Source of the DNA: Brachybacterium vulturis
GTDB taxonomy: Bacteria; Actinomycetota; Actinomycetes; Actinomycetales; Dermabacteraceae
Assembly (NCBI RefSeq): GCF_002407185.1
Contig: NZ_CP023563.1
Coordinates: 2,976,001 to 3,040,000 of the forward strand
Direction: 5' to 3'
DNA length: 64,000 bases
Shown: piece by piece, positions 45,092 to 54,239 of the stretch
Layout of the letters: each line of letters starts with the position of its first letter
How positions within the stretch are numbered: position 1 is the stretch's first letter
Translations under genes and position numbers: made by a program
Notes under the pieces: model-generated
What the model saw: the letters and a program-made list of their open reading frames with translations, nothing else
Databases searched by the model: none
What the model was told of the DNA's origin: nothing

Positions 45092-45817
45092 TCAGAGCGA
45101 GACGTCCACCAGCGTGGGCAGGTGGTCCGAGGCCCCGGCGAGCCGGGCCTCCTCGACCGTGCGGGTGGAGTGCACGGCGCGGGCGTCCTGCACCCGGATC
45201 CCGTCTGTGACCAGCACCGCGTCGATGCGACGGCTCGGGGACGCGGCCGGGAAGGTGTGGCCTGCGGGATCTGCATCGTCCACCGGATCCCTGAGCAGCG
45301 GCGCGAGGAAGCGGCGCGCCGCGCCGTCGGCCGTCTCGTTGAGGTCCCCGCCGACGATGACCGGCGCCCCGGCACCGCGCACCAGCGCGGCCAGGTGCTC
45401 CGCGTGCCGCTGCCGGTTGTCCTCCTGGAGCGCCAGATGCGTCGCGGCGACCACCACGGCGCCGCCGCCGGGGACCGAGAGCCGCACTGCGGCGATCCCG
45501 CGCGGATAGGTCGAGTTCAGATCCGACACCGTCTGCGCCACGGGGTGCGCGCCGCGGCGGATCACCTGGGCCGCGACCTCGTCGGTGACGAGGATCGCCA
45601 GGCCTCGACCGCCGACGCCGCCGAGCAGCACCCGTCGGCCGATGCGGCGGGCCAGCCACTGCAGCCGGGCCGTGGGCAGCACGAAGCGCGGCGCCTCCTG
45701 GATCAGCAGCACGTCCGGCTGCAGGTCCTCGGCGGCCCCGATCAGCGCGGCGAGGTCCCCGCGCAGCTCCCACAGGTTCCAGCTGAGGATCCGCAGCTCC
45801 CACGACGCCCGCCTCAC
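45092..45817 (-). CDS. endonuclease/exonuclease/phosphatase family protein
   Basis: 241-residue metal-dependent phosphoesterase. LRILSWNLWELRG (Asn), DVLLIQEAPRF (Glu), ATHLALQED (His), VGGDLNETADG (Asp/Asn) and GASDHLPTLVDV (Asp-His) are the EEP active-site blocks. GTG start overlaps the ADP-ribosylglycohydrolase stop by GTGA, so both are coupled. Substrate unknown: nucleic acid, nucleotide or lipid phosphate are all possible. Confidence 0.87.
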   Translation of the reverse strand: MRRASWELRILSWNLWELRGDLAALIGAAEDLQPDVLLIQEAPRFVLPTARLQWLARRIGRRVLLGGVGGRGLAILVTDEVAAQVIRRGAHPVAQTVSDLNSTYPRGIAAVRLSVPGGGAVVVAATHLALQEDNRQRHAEHLAALVRGAGAPVIVGGDLNETADGAARRFLAPLLRDPVDDADPAGHTFPAASPSRRIDAVLVTDGIRVQDARAVHSTRTVEEARLAGASDHLPTLVDVSL

Positions 45818-46878
45818 GCGCGATTCCCCTCGCCGTCGTCGCGGACCATCGGCGCGATCACGCGCTCGACCAGGCCCTTGAGCTCGTCGACCTCGTAGCT
45901 CGGCCACCCGAAGAGCATCCGTCGCCATTCCGGCAGCACCGCCTTGGGACCGAGCGCCGCCCCCATCAGTGCCCCGGTGATGCACGCGATCGTGTCGGTG
46001 TCGTAGCCGGCGCGCACCGCCGACCGCAGTGCCGCGCCGAGCGCATCCCGCTGGGCGAACTTGCCCTCCGGGATCGGGCTGACGCCGGCGATCGCCGCCC
46101 AGGCGGCCTGGAAGGCACCGACCACCCAGCCGTTGCGGCGGAACATCACCGGCGTCGAGAGCTCCGCCTCCTCGATCCGTTCGAGCCACACCGCGCGGCG
46201 GTCGGCGGGAAGCCGCTGAAGCCCCACCCGCACATCGATCTCGCCGGTGCGGACGGCGTGGCGCACGGCCAGTCCCCACAGGACGTTCGCCTCGATCGTG
46301 TCGGGATGCACGTGTGTCAAGCGGCACACCGCGGTGATCGCCTCGACCGCGTCCTCCACTGGGGACAGCAGGTACGGCAGCACGGTCACGTGCACCCGCA
46401 TCAGCGACCCGTTGCCCGCGGAGGCCGGAAGCTGCTCATGGGCGGTGGCCGCGGCGCTCCGGAAATCCTTCGCCCGCGGCGCGTAATGACCGTCCTCCCG
46501 GGCCAGCTCCGCCGCGGTGCGGACCACCTGCGAGGTGAGCGTGCCGATGTCCGGGGTGCCCAGCGACCACGAGTACCACTCCCGTGTGATGTGGTCCTGC
46601 GCCGTCTCGACCCGCAGGTCATGCCCGTCGGAGGCGGCGAGGGACGCCTCCAGCACCACGATCGCCATCGCGGTGTCGTCGGTCCACTCCCCCGGCTGCC
46701 AATCGAGGACCCCGCCCCCGATCATGTCGATGTCCTCGGAAGCGGGCACCGGCGGCTGGAACTCGTAGGGGGCACCCAGTGCATCTCCTGCCGCCGCTGC
46801 CACGACGGTGCCGACGGCACGCTGGCGCTGGGCCGGAGAAAGGCCCTCCGAGGGGGAGTTCATGGCATCCGTCGTCAC
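45814..46878 (-). CDS. ADP-ribosylglycohydrolase family protein
   Basis: 354-residue Mg-dependent hydrolase that removes ADP-ribose from proteins, DNA or small molecules. GTVVAAAAGDALGAPYEF and GEWTDDTAMAIVV carry the first metal ligands; ALRSAVRAGYDTDTIACITGAL carries the second set (DTD). GTG 46878 has AACCAT six bases upstream (leaderless); ATG 46863 is the alternative. The gene is coupled to a phosphoesterase gene, suggesting a two-step ADP-ribose or nucleotide salvage (inference). Confidence 0.9.
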   Translation of the reverse strand: MTTDAMNSPSEGLSPAQRQRAVGTVVAAAAGDALGAPYEFQPPVPASEDIDMIGGGVLDWQPGEWTDDTAMAIVVLEASLAASDGHDLRVETAQDHITREWYSWSLGTPDIGTLTSQVVRTAAELAREDGHYAPRAKDFRSAAATAHEQLPASAGNGSLMRVHVTVLPYLLSPVEDAVEAITAVCRLTHVHPDTIEANVLWGLAVRHAVRTGEIDVRVGLQRLPADRRAVWLERIEEAELSTPVMFRRNGWVVGAFQAAWAAIAGVSPIPEGKFAQRDALGAALRSAVRAGYDTDTIACITGALMGAALGPKAVLPEWRRMLFGWPSYEVDELKGLVERVIAPMVRDDGEGNRA

Positions 46879-46959
46879 GCGCCCATGGTTCCACACCGGT
46901 GGCAGCGGACTGCACACGGTCCGGCCCCGGTACCCTGGTGAGGACCCAGAAGGAGCCCC

Positions 46960-47754
46960 ATGACCGACACCCCCGCGGCCTCCGCACCGCACTTCGACGA
47001 CCCCCACGACCACACCGGCCACGACCATCCGCCCACCGGCGCGGACCTGGTCCGGGACCTCGTCAAGGGCCTGTCGATCCAGGCACTGCTGATCCCCGTG
47101 CTGGCGCTCGTCCTGGTGCTGGCGATCCTGCCCTTCGCGCCGCTCACCCCGGTCCCGCTGCTGCTGGGCATCGGGCTGGGTGCCGCGCAGCTGATCTCGT
47201 TGGTGGCCACCAGCCTGTTCGTGGCTCGCACCCGCACCCAGCTGGCCGTGAACCCGGGCCTGCTGGCGGTGCGCAGCGCGGTCGAGGAGCTGCTGCGGGT
47301 CGCGGCGGTGCTGATGGCGATCCTGCTGTGGCCGGCGGACGTCCGCCCGGAGCTCGGCATCTGGGTCGGTGCCGGCTGCGCGCTGGTCTGGCTGATCCTC
47401 GCCACCGCCCAGACCATCACCACCCGGCAGCGGATCGCCCGTCCCGGGGAGTGGTCGAAGGAGGCGATCTCCACGATGCTGGCGCACCGGATCGGCGCCC
47501 GCTCCACCGTGCTGATGCGCCTGCTCGACGTGGCCGGCACCGTGATGTTCCAGGTCGGTGCCACGGTGCTGGTGATCCTCTCGCCGGTGCTGGCGATCGG
47601 CACGATCGTGCTCTCAATCGGCGTGGGGCTCTCCACGCTGGTGCTGCACCGCCGCTCGCCGGCCGAGCGCTCCCGCAGCCCCTGGGCCTATGTACCCGTG
47701 GGCCTGGGGCTGCTCACCCTGGCGCTCGCCGCCTTCGGGCTGCTCGCCCTCTGA
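46960..47754 (+). CDS. integral membrane protein with His-rich N-terminus
   Basis: 264-residue membrane protein of unknown family. About six hydrophobic segments lie near residues 40-60, 65-87, 108-125, 132-152, 187-215 and 238-262. The cytoplasmic N-terminus reads HFDDPHDHTGHDH, with six His in a short run, suggesting metal binding. GAAGGAGCC precedes the ATG. It lies 32 bases before the M13 zinc peptidase gene, probably in one operon. Confidence 0.75.
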   Translation: MTDTPAASAPHFDDPHDHTGHDHPPTGADLVRDLVKGLSIQALLIPVLALVLVLAILPFAPLTPVPLLLGIGLGAAQLISLVATSLFVARTRTQLAVNPGLLAVRSAVEELLRVAAVLMAILLWPADVRPELGIWVGAGCALVWLILATAQTITTRQRIARPGEWSKEAISTMLAHRIGARSTVLMRLLDVAGTVMFQVGATVLVILSPVLAIGTIVLSIGVGLSTLVLHRRSPAERSRSPWAYVPVGLGLLTLALAAFGLLAL

Positions 47755-47786
47755 TCCTTCCCGTCCGCCCCACCCCGCAGGAGCCA

Positions 47787-49826
47787 ATGATGACCACTGC
47801 CCCCGCCCCCTCCACGCCCGCCCGCCGCTCCGGACTCTCCCTCGACCAGGTCGATACCTCCGTCCGCCTCCAGGACGACCTCTTCGGTCACGTCAACGGC
47901 CGGTGGCTGCGCGAGCACGAGATGCCCGCGGACCGCTCGAGCGATGGCGCCTTCCACGCCCTGCGCGACCTCTCCGAGGAGCGGGTGCGGGAGATCGTCG
48001 AGGAGGCCGCGGCCGATGAGGAGACCCGCGATCCGCGCGGTGACAGGGTCCCCGCCACCGACCATGCGCGGGTGGGCGCCCTGTACCGGATGTTCCTGGA
48101 CACCGAGGCGATCGAGCGGGCCGGCCTCGCCGTGCTCGAGGACCTGCTGGGCACCGTCACCGCCACCACGGATCTCGAGGGGATCGTGCGTGCCATGGCC
48201 GCCCCGGACTCGGGCGCCTCCGCGCTGCTGGCCTATGTCTGGACGGACGACATGGACTCGACGAGCTACCAGGTGAAGATCCACCAGGGCGGGCTGGGCC
48301 TGCCGGACGAGTCCTACTATCGCGAGGAGCGCTACGCCGAGATCCGCACGGCCTACGCCCGGCACCTCGCGAACCTCGCCCGCCTCGCCGCGCTCCCCGG
48401 ACGCGACGGGCTGATCGCCGGGAGCGCCGAGGACCTCGCCGCCGCCGTGATGGACTTCGAGACCCGGCTGGCCGCGTGCCACCTGGACGTGGTGCGACTG
48501 CGCGACCGGGAGAAGTCCTACAACCCGATGGACGCCGCGCAGCGCGGTGAGCTGGCTCCCGCCTTCCCCTGGGACGCCTATCTCGAGGGCACCGGCGCTC
48601 CGGCCCCGGTCCTCGAGGTGATCTCGATCGGTCAGCCCGAGTTCGTCGCCGCCGCCGCCGAGCTGCTGGCCGGGGAGGACCTCGCGGTGCTGCGCTCGTG
48701 GCTGGCCGTCCACGCCGTCTCCTCCTACGCCCCCTACGGCCCGGCAGCCCTGGTCGACGAGGACTTCGCCTTCTCCGGGAAGATCCTCTCGGGGGCTGAG
48801 GAGCTGCGGGAGCGGTGGAAGCGCGCCGTCGCCTTCGTCGAGGGTGCCGTCGGATTCGCCGTGGGCCGCGAGTACGTCGCCCGCCACTTCCCGGCCTCCC
48901 ACAAGGAGCGCATGACCGAGCTGGTCGACGCGCTGATGGATGCCTACCGCGACTCCATCGAGGACCTGCCGTGGATGACCCCGGCCACCCGCCAGAAGGC
49001 ACTGGCCAAGCTCGAGAAGTTCACCCCGAAGATCGGCTACCCCGAGCGGTGGCGCGAGTACGACGGCCTCGAGATCGTCCCCGGCGACCTGGTCGCCAGC
49101 GCCCGCGCATCCCGCCGTTTCGAGGCCGCCTACGAGTTCGCCAAGGTGGGAGGGCCGATCGACGAGACCGAGTGGCACATGACCCCGCAGACGGTCAACG
49201 CCTACTACAACCCCGGCGCCAACGAGATCGTCTTCCCCGCCGCGATCCTGCAGCCGCCGTTCTTCGACGCCGAGGCCGACGACGCCGTGAACTTCGGGGG
49301 GATCGGCGCGGTGATCGGGCACGAGGTGGGCCACGGCTTCGACGACCAGGGCTCGAAGTACGACGGCGACGGCAACCTGCGCTCCTGGTGGACGCCCGAG
49401 GACCGCGAGTCCTTCGACGCGCGGGCCGCGCAGCTCATCACCCAGTACTCGGCACTCTCCCCCCGGGAGCTCGATGACGCCCACCGCGTCAACGGTGCGC
49501 TGACCATCGGTGAGAACATCGGCGACCTGGGCGGGCTGTCCATCGGGGTGAAGGCCTACCTGGCCAGCCGCGACGCCACCGAGGTGGAGACCGAGATCGA
49601 CGGCTTCACCGGCCTGCAGCGGGTGTTCTGGTCCTGGGCCACCGTGTGGCGCGGGAAGAATCGCACCCAGGAGGCGATCCGCCGTCTGGCGGTGGATCCC
49701 CATGCCCCGATGGAGTTCCGCTGCAACACGGTCGCCGGCCACCTCGAGGAGTTCCACACCGCCTTCGACGTCCGTGAGGGTGATGCGATGTACCGCGCCC
49801 CCGAGGAGAGGGTGAGCATCTGGTGA
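47787..49826 (+). CDS. M13 (neprilysin/PepO) family zinc metallopeptidase
   Basis: Oligopeptidase of 679 residues without signal peptide or membrane anchor, so likely cytoplasmic. The zinc motif HEVGHGFDDQG begins near residue 512. The third ligand Glu is in GENIGDLGG, and NAYYNPGANEIVFPA is the substrate-binding block. ATG ATG doublet: 47787 or 47790, with GCAGGAG ahead. The C-terminus (YRAPEERVSIW) is typical. The next gene overlaps by GTGA. Confidence 0.95.
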   Translation: MMTTAPAPSTPARRSGLSLDQVDTSVRLQDDLFGHVNGRWLREHEMPADRSSDGAFHALRDLSEERVREIVEEAAADEETRDPRGDRVPATDHARVGALYRMFLDTEAIERAGLAVLEDLLGTVTATTDLEGIVRAMAAPDSGASALLAYVWTDDMDSTSYQVKIHQGGLGLPDESYYREERYAEIRTAYARHLANLARLAALPGRDGLIAGSAEDLAAAVMDFETRLAACHLDVVRLRDREKSYNPMDAAQRGELAPAFPWDAYLEGTGAPAPVLEVISIGQPEFVAAAAELLAGEDLAVLRSWLAVHAVSSYAPYGPAALVDEDFAFSGKILSGAEELRERWKRAVAFVEGAVGFAVGREYVARHFPASHKERMTELVDALMDAYRDSIEDLPWMTPATRQKALAKLEKFTPKIGYPERWREYDGLEIVPGDLVASARASRRFEAAYEFAKVGGPIDETEWHMTPQTVNAYYNPGANEIVFPAAILQPPFFDAEADDAVNFGGIGAVIGHEVGHGFDDQGSKYDGDGNLRSWWTPEDRESFDARAAQLITQYSALSPRELDDAHRVNGALTIGENIGDLGGLSIGVKAYLASRDATEVETEIDGFTGLQRVFWSWATVWRGKNRTQEAIRRLAVDPHAPMEFRCNTVAGHLEEFHTAFDVREGDAMYRAPEERVSIW

Positions 49827-50389
49827 GGCCCGAGCCCCCGTTCTACGTGGGCCGCACGCGGCCCTCCTCCATCGGCTGGACCCGCATCGCGATCACGCTG
49901 GTGGCCGGGGCCGTGCTCGCGATGCTGATGGCTCAGCGCTCCACGCCGACGGGCGTCCTGCTGGTGGCGGTGCTGTTCCTGGGCCTCGCGGTGTGGACCT
50001 GGATGGGGCAGTGGACCCGCTTCATCGTGGACGAGCACGGGCTGACGGTGAGCCTCGGAGGGTTCCTGCCCCGCAAGCCCTGGCCGCTGGCGGACTTCCG
50101 CACCGTCCAGCTGCGCGAGCTGCCGCGCTCGCGGGTGGGCGTGACCCTCGGCGGCTATGGATGGCGTCGCAGCCGGGCGACGACCCCGCAGCCCGCGGAG
50201 CTGACCCCCGTCGGGTCGCGGAAGATCTTCACCCTCGATCAGGTCCAGCAGCCCTACCGGATGCTGGTCACCCGGTCGGGGACGATGGTCGAGATCATCG
50301 GCCGCGGCTCCACCCACTACATCCTCTCCCCCGAGGACCCGCAGGCCACGGCGGCCGCCGTCGACCAGGCGATCCGCGCCCGGCGCTGA
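49823..50389 (+). CDS. small membrane protein with PH-like cytoplasmic domain
   Basis: 188 residues. Two membrane helices (about 19-37 and 42-62) are followed by a beta-rich cytoplasmic domain (TRFIVDEHGLTVSLGGFLPR) resembling bacterial PH domains. GTG start overlaps the peptidase stop by four bases, suggesting coupling. Function unknown. Confidence 0.75.
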   Translation: MRPEPPFYVGRTRPSSIGWTRIAITLVAGAVLAMLMAQRSTPTGVLLVAVLFLGLAVWTWMGQWTRFIVDEHGLTVSLGGFLPRKPWPLADFRTVQLRELPRSRVGVTLGGYGWRRSRATTPQPAELTPVGSRKIFTLDQVQQPYRMLVTRSGTMVEIIGRGSTHYILSPEDPQATAAAVDQAIRARR

Positions 50390-50394
50390 GCGGG

Positions 50395-50508
50395 TAGACT
50401 CACCTCTCGTCATCCACTGACAGGGGAGCACCGCGAGGTGCTGAGAGTGCGCATCCTGCGCAGACCCTCGAACCTGATCCGGCTCACACCGGCGTAGGGA
50501 GTCGGGAT
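50395..50508 (+). promoter_or_regulatory. TPP riboswitch (THI element) with promoter
   Basis: TAGACT -10 at 50395-50400. The aptamer runs from about 50416. GGGGAGC and GCTGAGAGTGCGC, then GACCCTCGAACCTGATCCGG and CCGGCGTAGGGAGTC are the conserved thi-box blocks in the correct order. The aptamer ends about 50 bases before the ykoE-like ATG, so thiamine pyrophosphate would shut off the transporter. Confidence 0.93.
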
Positions 50509-50560
50509 ATCCGTGGAGCGCCGCCGGTGCCCGCGCCCCTTCCAGAGGGAAGGAGAAGTG

Positions 50561-51142
50561 ATGACTCGTTTCCGCACCGTGGACCTGCTGGTCACCGTTC
50601 TGATCGGCGCCGCCTTCGGCGTCGCGTACCTGGGCTACGGCCAGCTGTACACGCTGATCGGGCCGCTCACCGCGGCGTTCAAGCCCGCCGAGGGCCTGCT
50701 GGCCGGGATCTGGTTCCTGCCGGCGATGCTCGCGGGGCTCATCGTGCGCAAGCCCGGTGCCGCCCTGCTGGCCGGGATGATCGCCGCCGTGCTCTCGATG
50801 CTGCTGGGCAGCCAGTGGGGCTGGGGCACCGCGATCTCCGGTCTGATGCAGGGCGGCGGCGTCGAGCTCGCGTTCCTGCTGACCCGCTACCGGCGCTTCA
50901 CCCTGCCGGTCGCCGTGCTGGGCGGCGTGCTCGCCGCGCTGCTGGAGTGGGGATGGGAGAAGTTCGCCTACTACCAGGAGATGAGCTGGGCCTTCTCCGG
51001 CGTGATGCTCGCCTGCTTCGTGCTCTCCGGGGCGCTGCTGTGCGGCGGGCTCGGCTGGGCGGCGACCCGGGCGCTGGTCTCCACCGGCGCGGTGGACGCC
51101 CTCGCCGCCGGCCGCGAGCACGCCCGGGTCGCCGAGGCCTGA
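50561..51142 (+). CDS. ykoE: ECF transporter substrate-binding (S) component, YkoE-like
   Basis: 193-residue membrane protein with about five or six helices. It begins RTVDLLVTVLIGAAFGVAYL and contains GLLAGIWFLPAMLAGLIVRKPGA, typical of YkoE. It captures thiamine or its hydroxymethylpyrimidine precursor. GGGAAGGAGAAG is a strong RBS. The TPP riboswitch upstream fixes the substrate class. It is followed at once by the fused energising subunit. Confidence 0.9.
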   Translation: MTRFRTVDLLVTVLIGAAFGVAYLGYGQLYTLIGPLTAAFKPAEGLLAGIWFLPAMLAGLIVRKPGAALLAGMIAAVLSMLLGSQWGWGTAISGLMQGGGVELAFLLTRYRRFTLPVAVLGGVLAALLEWGWEKFAYYQEMSWAFSGVMLACFVLSGALLCGGLGWAATRALVSTGAVDALAAGREHARVAEA

Positions 51143-51278
51143 GCAGGCGGCCGCGATCGCCCTCCCCCGCTCCCCCGCCACGACCGGTCGGCAGCTGACC
51201 GGTCTGAGCTGGCGACCCCTGACGCGCTCCCGGCCGACGATCGCCTCGCTGGACCTGACGATCCCGGCCGAGCAGCGG

Positions 51279-53249
51279 GTGCTGCTGGCGGGTGCCAGCG
51301 GCAGCGGGAAGTCGACCGTGCTGCGTGCCCTCGCCGGGCTGCTGGACGAGGAGTCCGGCGAGGGCACCGGTCTGCTGTCCCCGCCGTCCCGGCCCGGGGA
51401 GGCCGGGCTGCTGCTGCAGAACCCCTCCCATGCACTGGTCGCCGCGACGGTCTTCCGCGATGTCGCCTTCGGGCCCGAGAACGCCGCGCTGCCCCGGCCG
51501 GAGATCCATGAGCGGGTGGCCGCGGCCCTCGCAGCGGCGCAGGTGGGGCTGGATCCCGAGCGGGGGCCGCTCGAGGTCTCCGGCGGGCAGCAGCAGCGCA
51601 TCGCGCTGGCCGGCAGCCTGGCCCTGGGCCCCGAGCTGCTGCTGCTGGACGAACCCACCAGCATGCTCGACCCCGAGACCGCCGAGCTGGTGCGCGAGGC
51701 GATCCTCGCCGCCGCCGACGGAGCCGGACTGGTCGTCGCCGAGCACCGGCTGGGGCCCTGGCTGGCTCATGTGGACCGGTTGGTGGTGCTCGGCGAGCAG
51801 GCGCAGATCCTCGCCGACGGGGCGCCGAGCGATGTGCTGCGCGAGCAGCGCGAGCTGCTGCAGGAGATCGGGGTGCTGGCCCCCGAGGAGACGCGCGCTG
51901 CGCGATCAGCCGGGGCGCGATCAGCCGGGGCGGGGCCGGTCGTCGCCTCGCTGTGCGGCGTCACCGTCCCCGCCCGCGGGCTGACCTCTCCCCTGGACCT
52001 CGAGGTGCGCGCCGGTCGCCTCAGCGTGCTCACCGGCCCCTCCGGGGCGGGGAAGACCACCGTGCTGGGCACCCTGCTCGACGCGGACGCCCCTGCGACC
52101 GGCGAGGTCCAGCGGCCGGAGCCCGCACGGATCGCGGCGGTCCCCCAGAACCCCGAGCATTCCTTCGTCGCCACCACCGTGCGGGCGGAGCTGAGCGCCT
52201 CCCCCTGGGCCACCGATCCCGAGCTCGCCGCTCAGCTGCTGGAGCGCGCCGGTCTGGCGCACCTCGCCGGTGCCCACCCGCACCGCCTCTCCGGCGGGGA
52301 GCAGCGCCGACTCGCGACCGCCGCCGCCCTCGCCCAGTCCCCGGACCTGCTGGTGCTGGACGAGCCCACCGTCGGCCTGGACGCCCGGCGGCGCCGGGAT
52401 GTGCAGGCGCTGCTCGCCGACGCCGCGGATCGCGGCTGCGCCGTGCTGGTCGCCACCCACGACCCCGAGCTGATCGCGGCCGCCGCCGACCGGTTCGAGC
52501 TGCCGGCCCCGGATCCCGCCGGACCGCCTCCTGCCCCGCGCCGCCGGATCCCGGCCGACGCCCTGAACCCGCTGACCCTGTCCCTGATCGGGATCCTCGC
52601 CGCGATCGGCTCCTTCGCCGTCCAGACCTGGCAGGGCGGACTGCTCGCCCTGCTCCCGACGGTGCTGCTGGCGCCGCTGGCGGTGCGGACGCTGCGCGGC
52701 GGCGCCCTGCGGCTGCTCCCGATCCTGCTCTCGGCGGCGGGACTCGCCTGGACCACGGCCCTGCTGGGCGATGCCCCACCGCTGTCGACCCAGGCGTGGC
52801 TGCTGGGGCTCAAGGAGGCCGCCCGGATCACGGCCTTCGTGGCCCCCGGGGTGCTGGCGCTGGGCAGTGTGGAGGCCACCGCGCTCGGTGACGCGCTGGG
52901 GCAGCGACTGCGCCTGCCCGCCCGGCCGGTCGTCGCCTCGGTGACCGCGCTGGTGCGGGTCGGCCACCTGGGCCGGCAGTGGGACATCATCGCCCGGGCC
53001 CGGAGGCGGCGGGGCCTGGGCGGCGCGCGGTCCCCGCGGCTGCTCGCCGGGACCACGCTCGCACTGCTGGTGGACACGCTGCGCGGGGCGGAGCAGCAGG
53101 CCCTGGCGATGGATGCCCGCGGGTTCGCCGGGGCGGACCGCCGCACCTGGGCCGAGCCCAGCACGCTGGGCCGCGCGGACCTGCTCGGCGCCCTGATCGC
53201 GGGAGGCTTCCTGGTCTGGCCGCTGATCGCGGGGATCCTGGCGGGATGA
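51279..53249 (+). CDS. fused ECF energising module: two ATPase domains plus EcfT transmembrane domain
   Basis: Single chain EcfA-EcfA-EcfT (YkoD/YkoC fusion). ATPase 1: GASGSGKST, LLLQNPSHALV, VSGGQQQRIALAG, LLLDEPTS. ATPase 2: GPSGAGKTT, PQNPEHSFV, LSGGEQRRLATA, VLDEPT. From about residue 430 there are membrane helices and the coupling motifs IIARARRRRGLG and AMDARGF of EcfT. The first standard start (GTG 51279) sits just before the first Walker A and would delete strand beta-1. The same frame stays open upstream, with ABC-like residues (LTGLSWRPLTRSRPTIASL) from about 51195, but no ATG, GTG or TTG. The real N-terminus probably lies between 51143 and 51195. Confidence 0.85.
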   Translation: MLLAGASGSGKSTVLRALAGLLDEESGEGTGLLSPPSRPGEAGLLLQNPSHALVAATVFRDVAFGPENAALPRPEIHERVAAALAAAQVGLDPERGPLEVSGGQQQRIALAGSLALGPELLLLDEPTSMLDPETAELVREAILAAADGAGLVVAEHRLGPWLAHVDRLVVLGEQAQILADGAPSDVLREQRELLQEIGVLAPEETRAARSAGARSAGAGPVVASLCGVTVPARGLTSPLDLEVRAGRLSVLTGPSGAGKTTVLGTLLDADAPATGEVQRPEPARIAAVPQNPEHSFVATTVRAELSASPWATDPELAAQLLERAGLAHLAGAHPHRLSGGEQRRLATAAALAQSPDLLVLDEPTVGLDARRRRDVQALLADAADRGCAVLVATHDPELIAAAADRFELPAPDPAGPPPAPRRRIPADALNPLTLSLIGILAAIGSFAVQTWQGGLLALLPTVLLAPLAVRTLRGGALRLLPILLSAAGLAWTTALLGDAPPLSTQAWLLGLKEAARITAFVAPGVLALGSVEATALGDALGQRLRLPARPVVASVTALVRVGHLGRQWDIIARARRRRGLGGARSPRLLAGTTLALLVDTLRGAEQQALAMDARGFAGADRRTWAEPSTLGRADLLGALIAGGFLVWPLIAGILAG

Positions 53250-53710
53250 GCACGTCGTACCCTGGAACGGTGAACGAGGACACCCCGCCCCAGCCCACCA
53301 GCCCTGAGAACCCCGCCGGCGCCGAGGACGAGGCCGTCATCGCCCTGGCCCACTCGCTGCTCGACGCCGCCCGCACCGGCGACGCCGCCGCCCTCCTGTC
53401 GCTGGTCGACCAGGGCGCCCCGGTGAACCTGCGCGACGGGGCCGGGAACTCCCCGCTGATGCTCGCCGCCTATCACGGGCATGCCGAGCTGGTCCGGGAG
53501 CTCGCCGCCCGCGGAGCCGATGTCGACCTCATGAACGACCGCGGCCAGAGCCCCCTCGCGGGCGTGGCCTTCAAGGGCTTCACCGACGCCGCCCGGGTGC
53601 TCCTGGAGGCGGGAGCCGATCCGGACCTGGGCCGCCCCAGCGCACTGGAGACGGCGACGTACTTCGAGCGCGCCGAGATCCTCTCCCTGATCCAGGCGCG
53701 CCGGGCATAG
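53246..53710 (+). CDS. ankyrin-repeat protein
   Basis: 154 residues with three or four ankyrin repeats: GNSPLMLAAYHGHAELVREL, GQSPLAGVAFKGFTDAARVL and flanking halves. Scaffold protein of unknown partner. Two starts are plausible: ATG 53246 overlapping the transporter stop (ATGA), and GTG 53270, which has TACCCT exactly six bases upstream and would be leaderless. Both may be used. Confidence 0.88.
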   Translation: MSTSYPGTVNEDTPPQPTSPENPAGAEDEAVIALAHSLLDAARTGDAAALLSLVDQGAPVNLRDGAGNSPLMLAAYHGHAELVRELAARGADVDLMNDRGQSPLAGVAFKGFTDAARVLLEAGADPDLGRPSALETATYFERAEILSLIQARRA

Positions 53711-53729
53711 GCCGGGTTCTCGGCCCGGG

Positions 53730-54239
53730 TCAGGCCCGGGAGGGCCTCAGCACCATCGCGACGTGCTCGATCCCGGCCTCCATGAACGGCTCCCCCACGG
53801 TCTCGAAGTCCATCGCCGCGTACCACTGCTCGAGGTAGGCCTGCGCATCGATGTGCACCCCAGCGCCCGGCGACGTCGCCCGGAGGTGCTCGAGCGCTCC
53901 GGTCATGAGCTGCCGTCCATACCCGCTGCGGCGGTGCGCACCGTGCACCGCCACCCGACCGATCCGCACGATGCCGTCCGGCTCATGCAGCACCCGAAGA
54001 TGCGCGACCGGTGTGCCCGCGAGGCCCATCGCCGCGGCCTCCGCGCTCGGCAGCTCGAGCCACATGAGCGTGGTGCCGGGCTCGAGGTCCCGGCCGTCGA
54101 GATCCGGATCTGTGGCCCTCTGCTCGATCGCGAAGACGTCCTGGCGCAGCTTCGCCAGCAAGTACAGGGTGCGCGGGTCGATCTCGGCGAGGGCCGCCCG
54201 GCGCAGCACCGCGCAGGTGCTGGAGTCCGTGTCGTTCAT
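53730..54239 (-). CDS. GNAT acetyltransferase (ElaA-like)
   Basis: 169 residues. LYLLAKLRQDVFAIEQRATDPDLDG is the ElaA-type N-terminus, and RIGRVAVHGAHRRSGYGRQL is the acetyl-CoA loop. Substrate unknown. TACCGT six bases before the ATG suggests leaderless transcription. Confidence 0.9.
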   Translation of the reverse strand: MNDTDSSTCAVLRRAALAEIDPRTLYLLAKLRQDVFAIEQRATDPDLDGRDLEPGTTLMWLELPSAEAAAMGLAGTPVAHLRVLHEPDGIVRIGRVAVHGAHRRSGYGRQLMTGALEHLRATSPGAGVHIDAQAYLEQWYAAMDFETVGEPFMEAGIEHVAMVLRPSRA

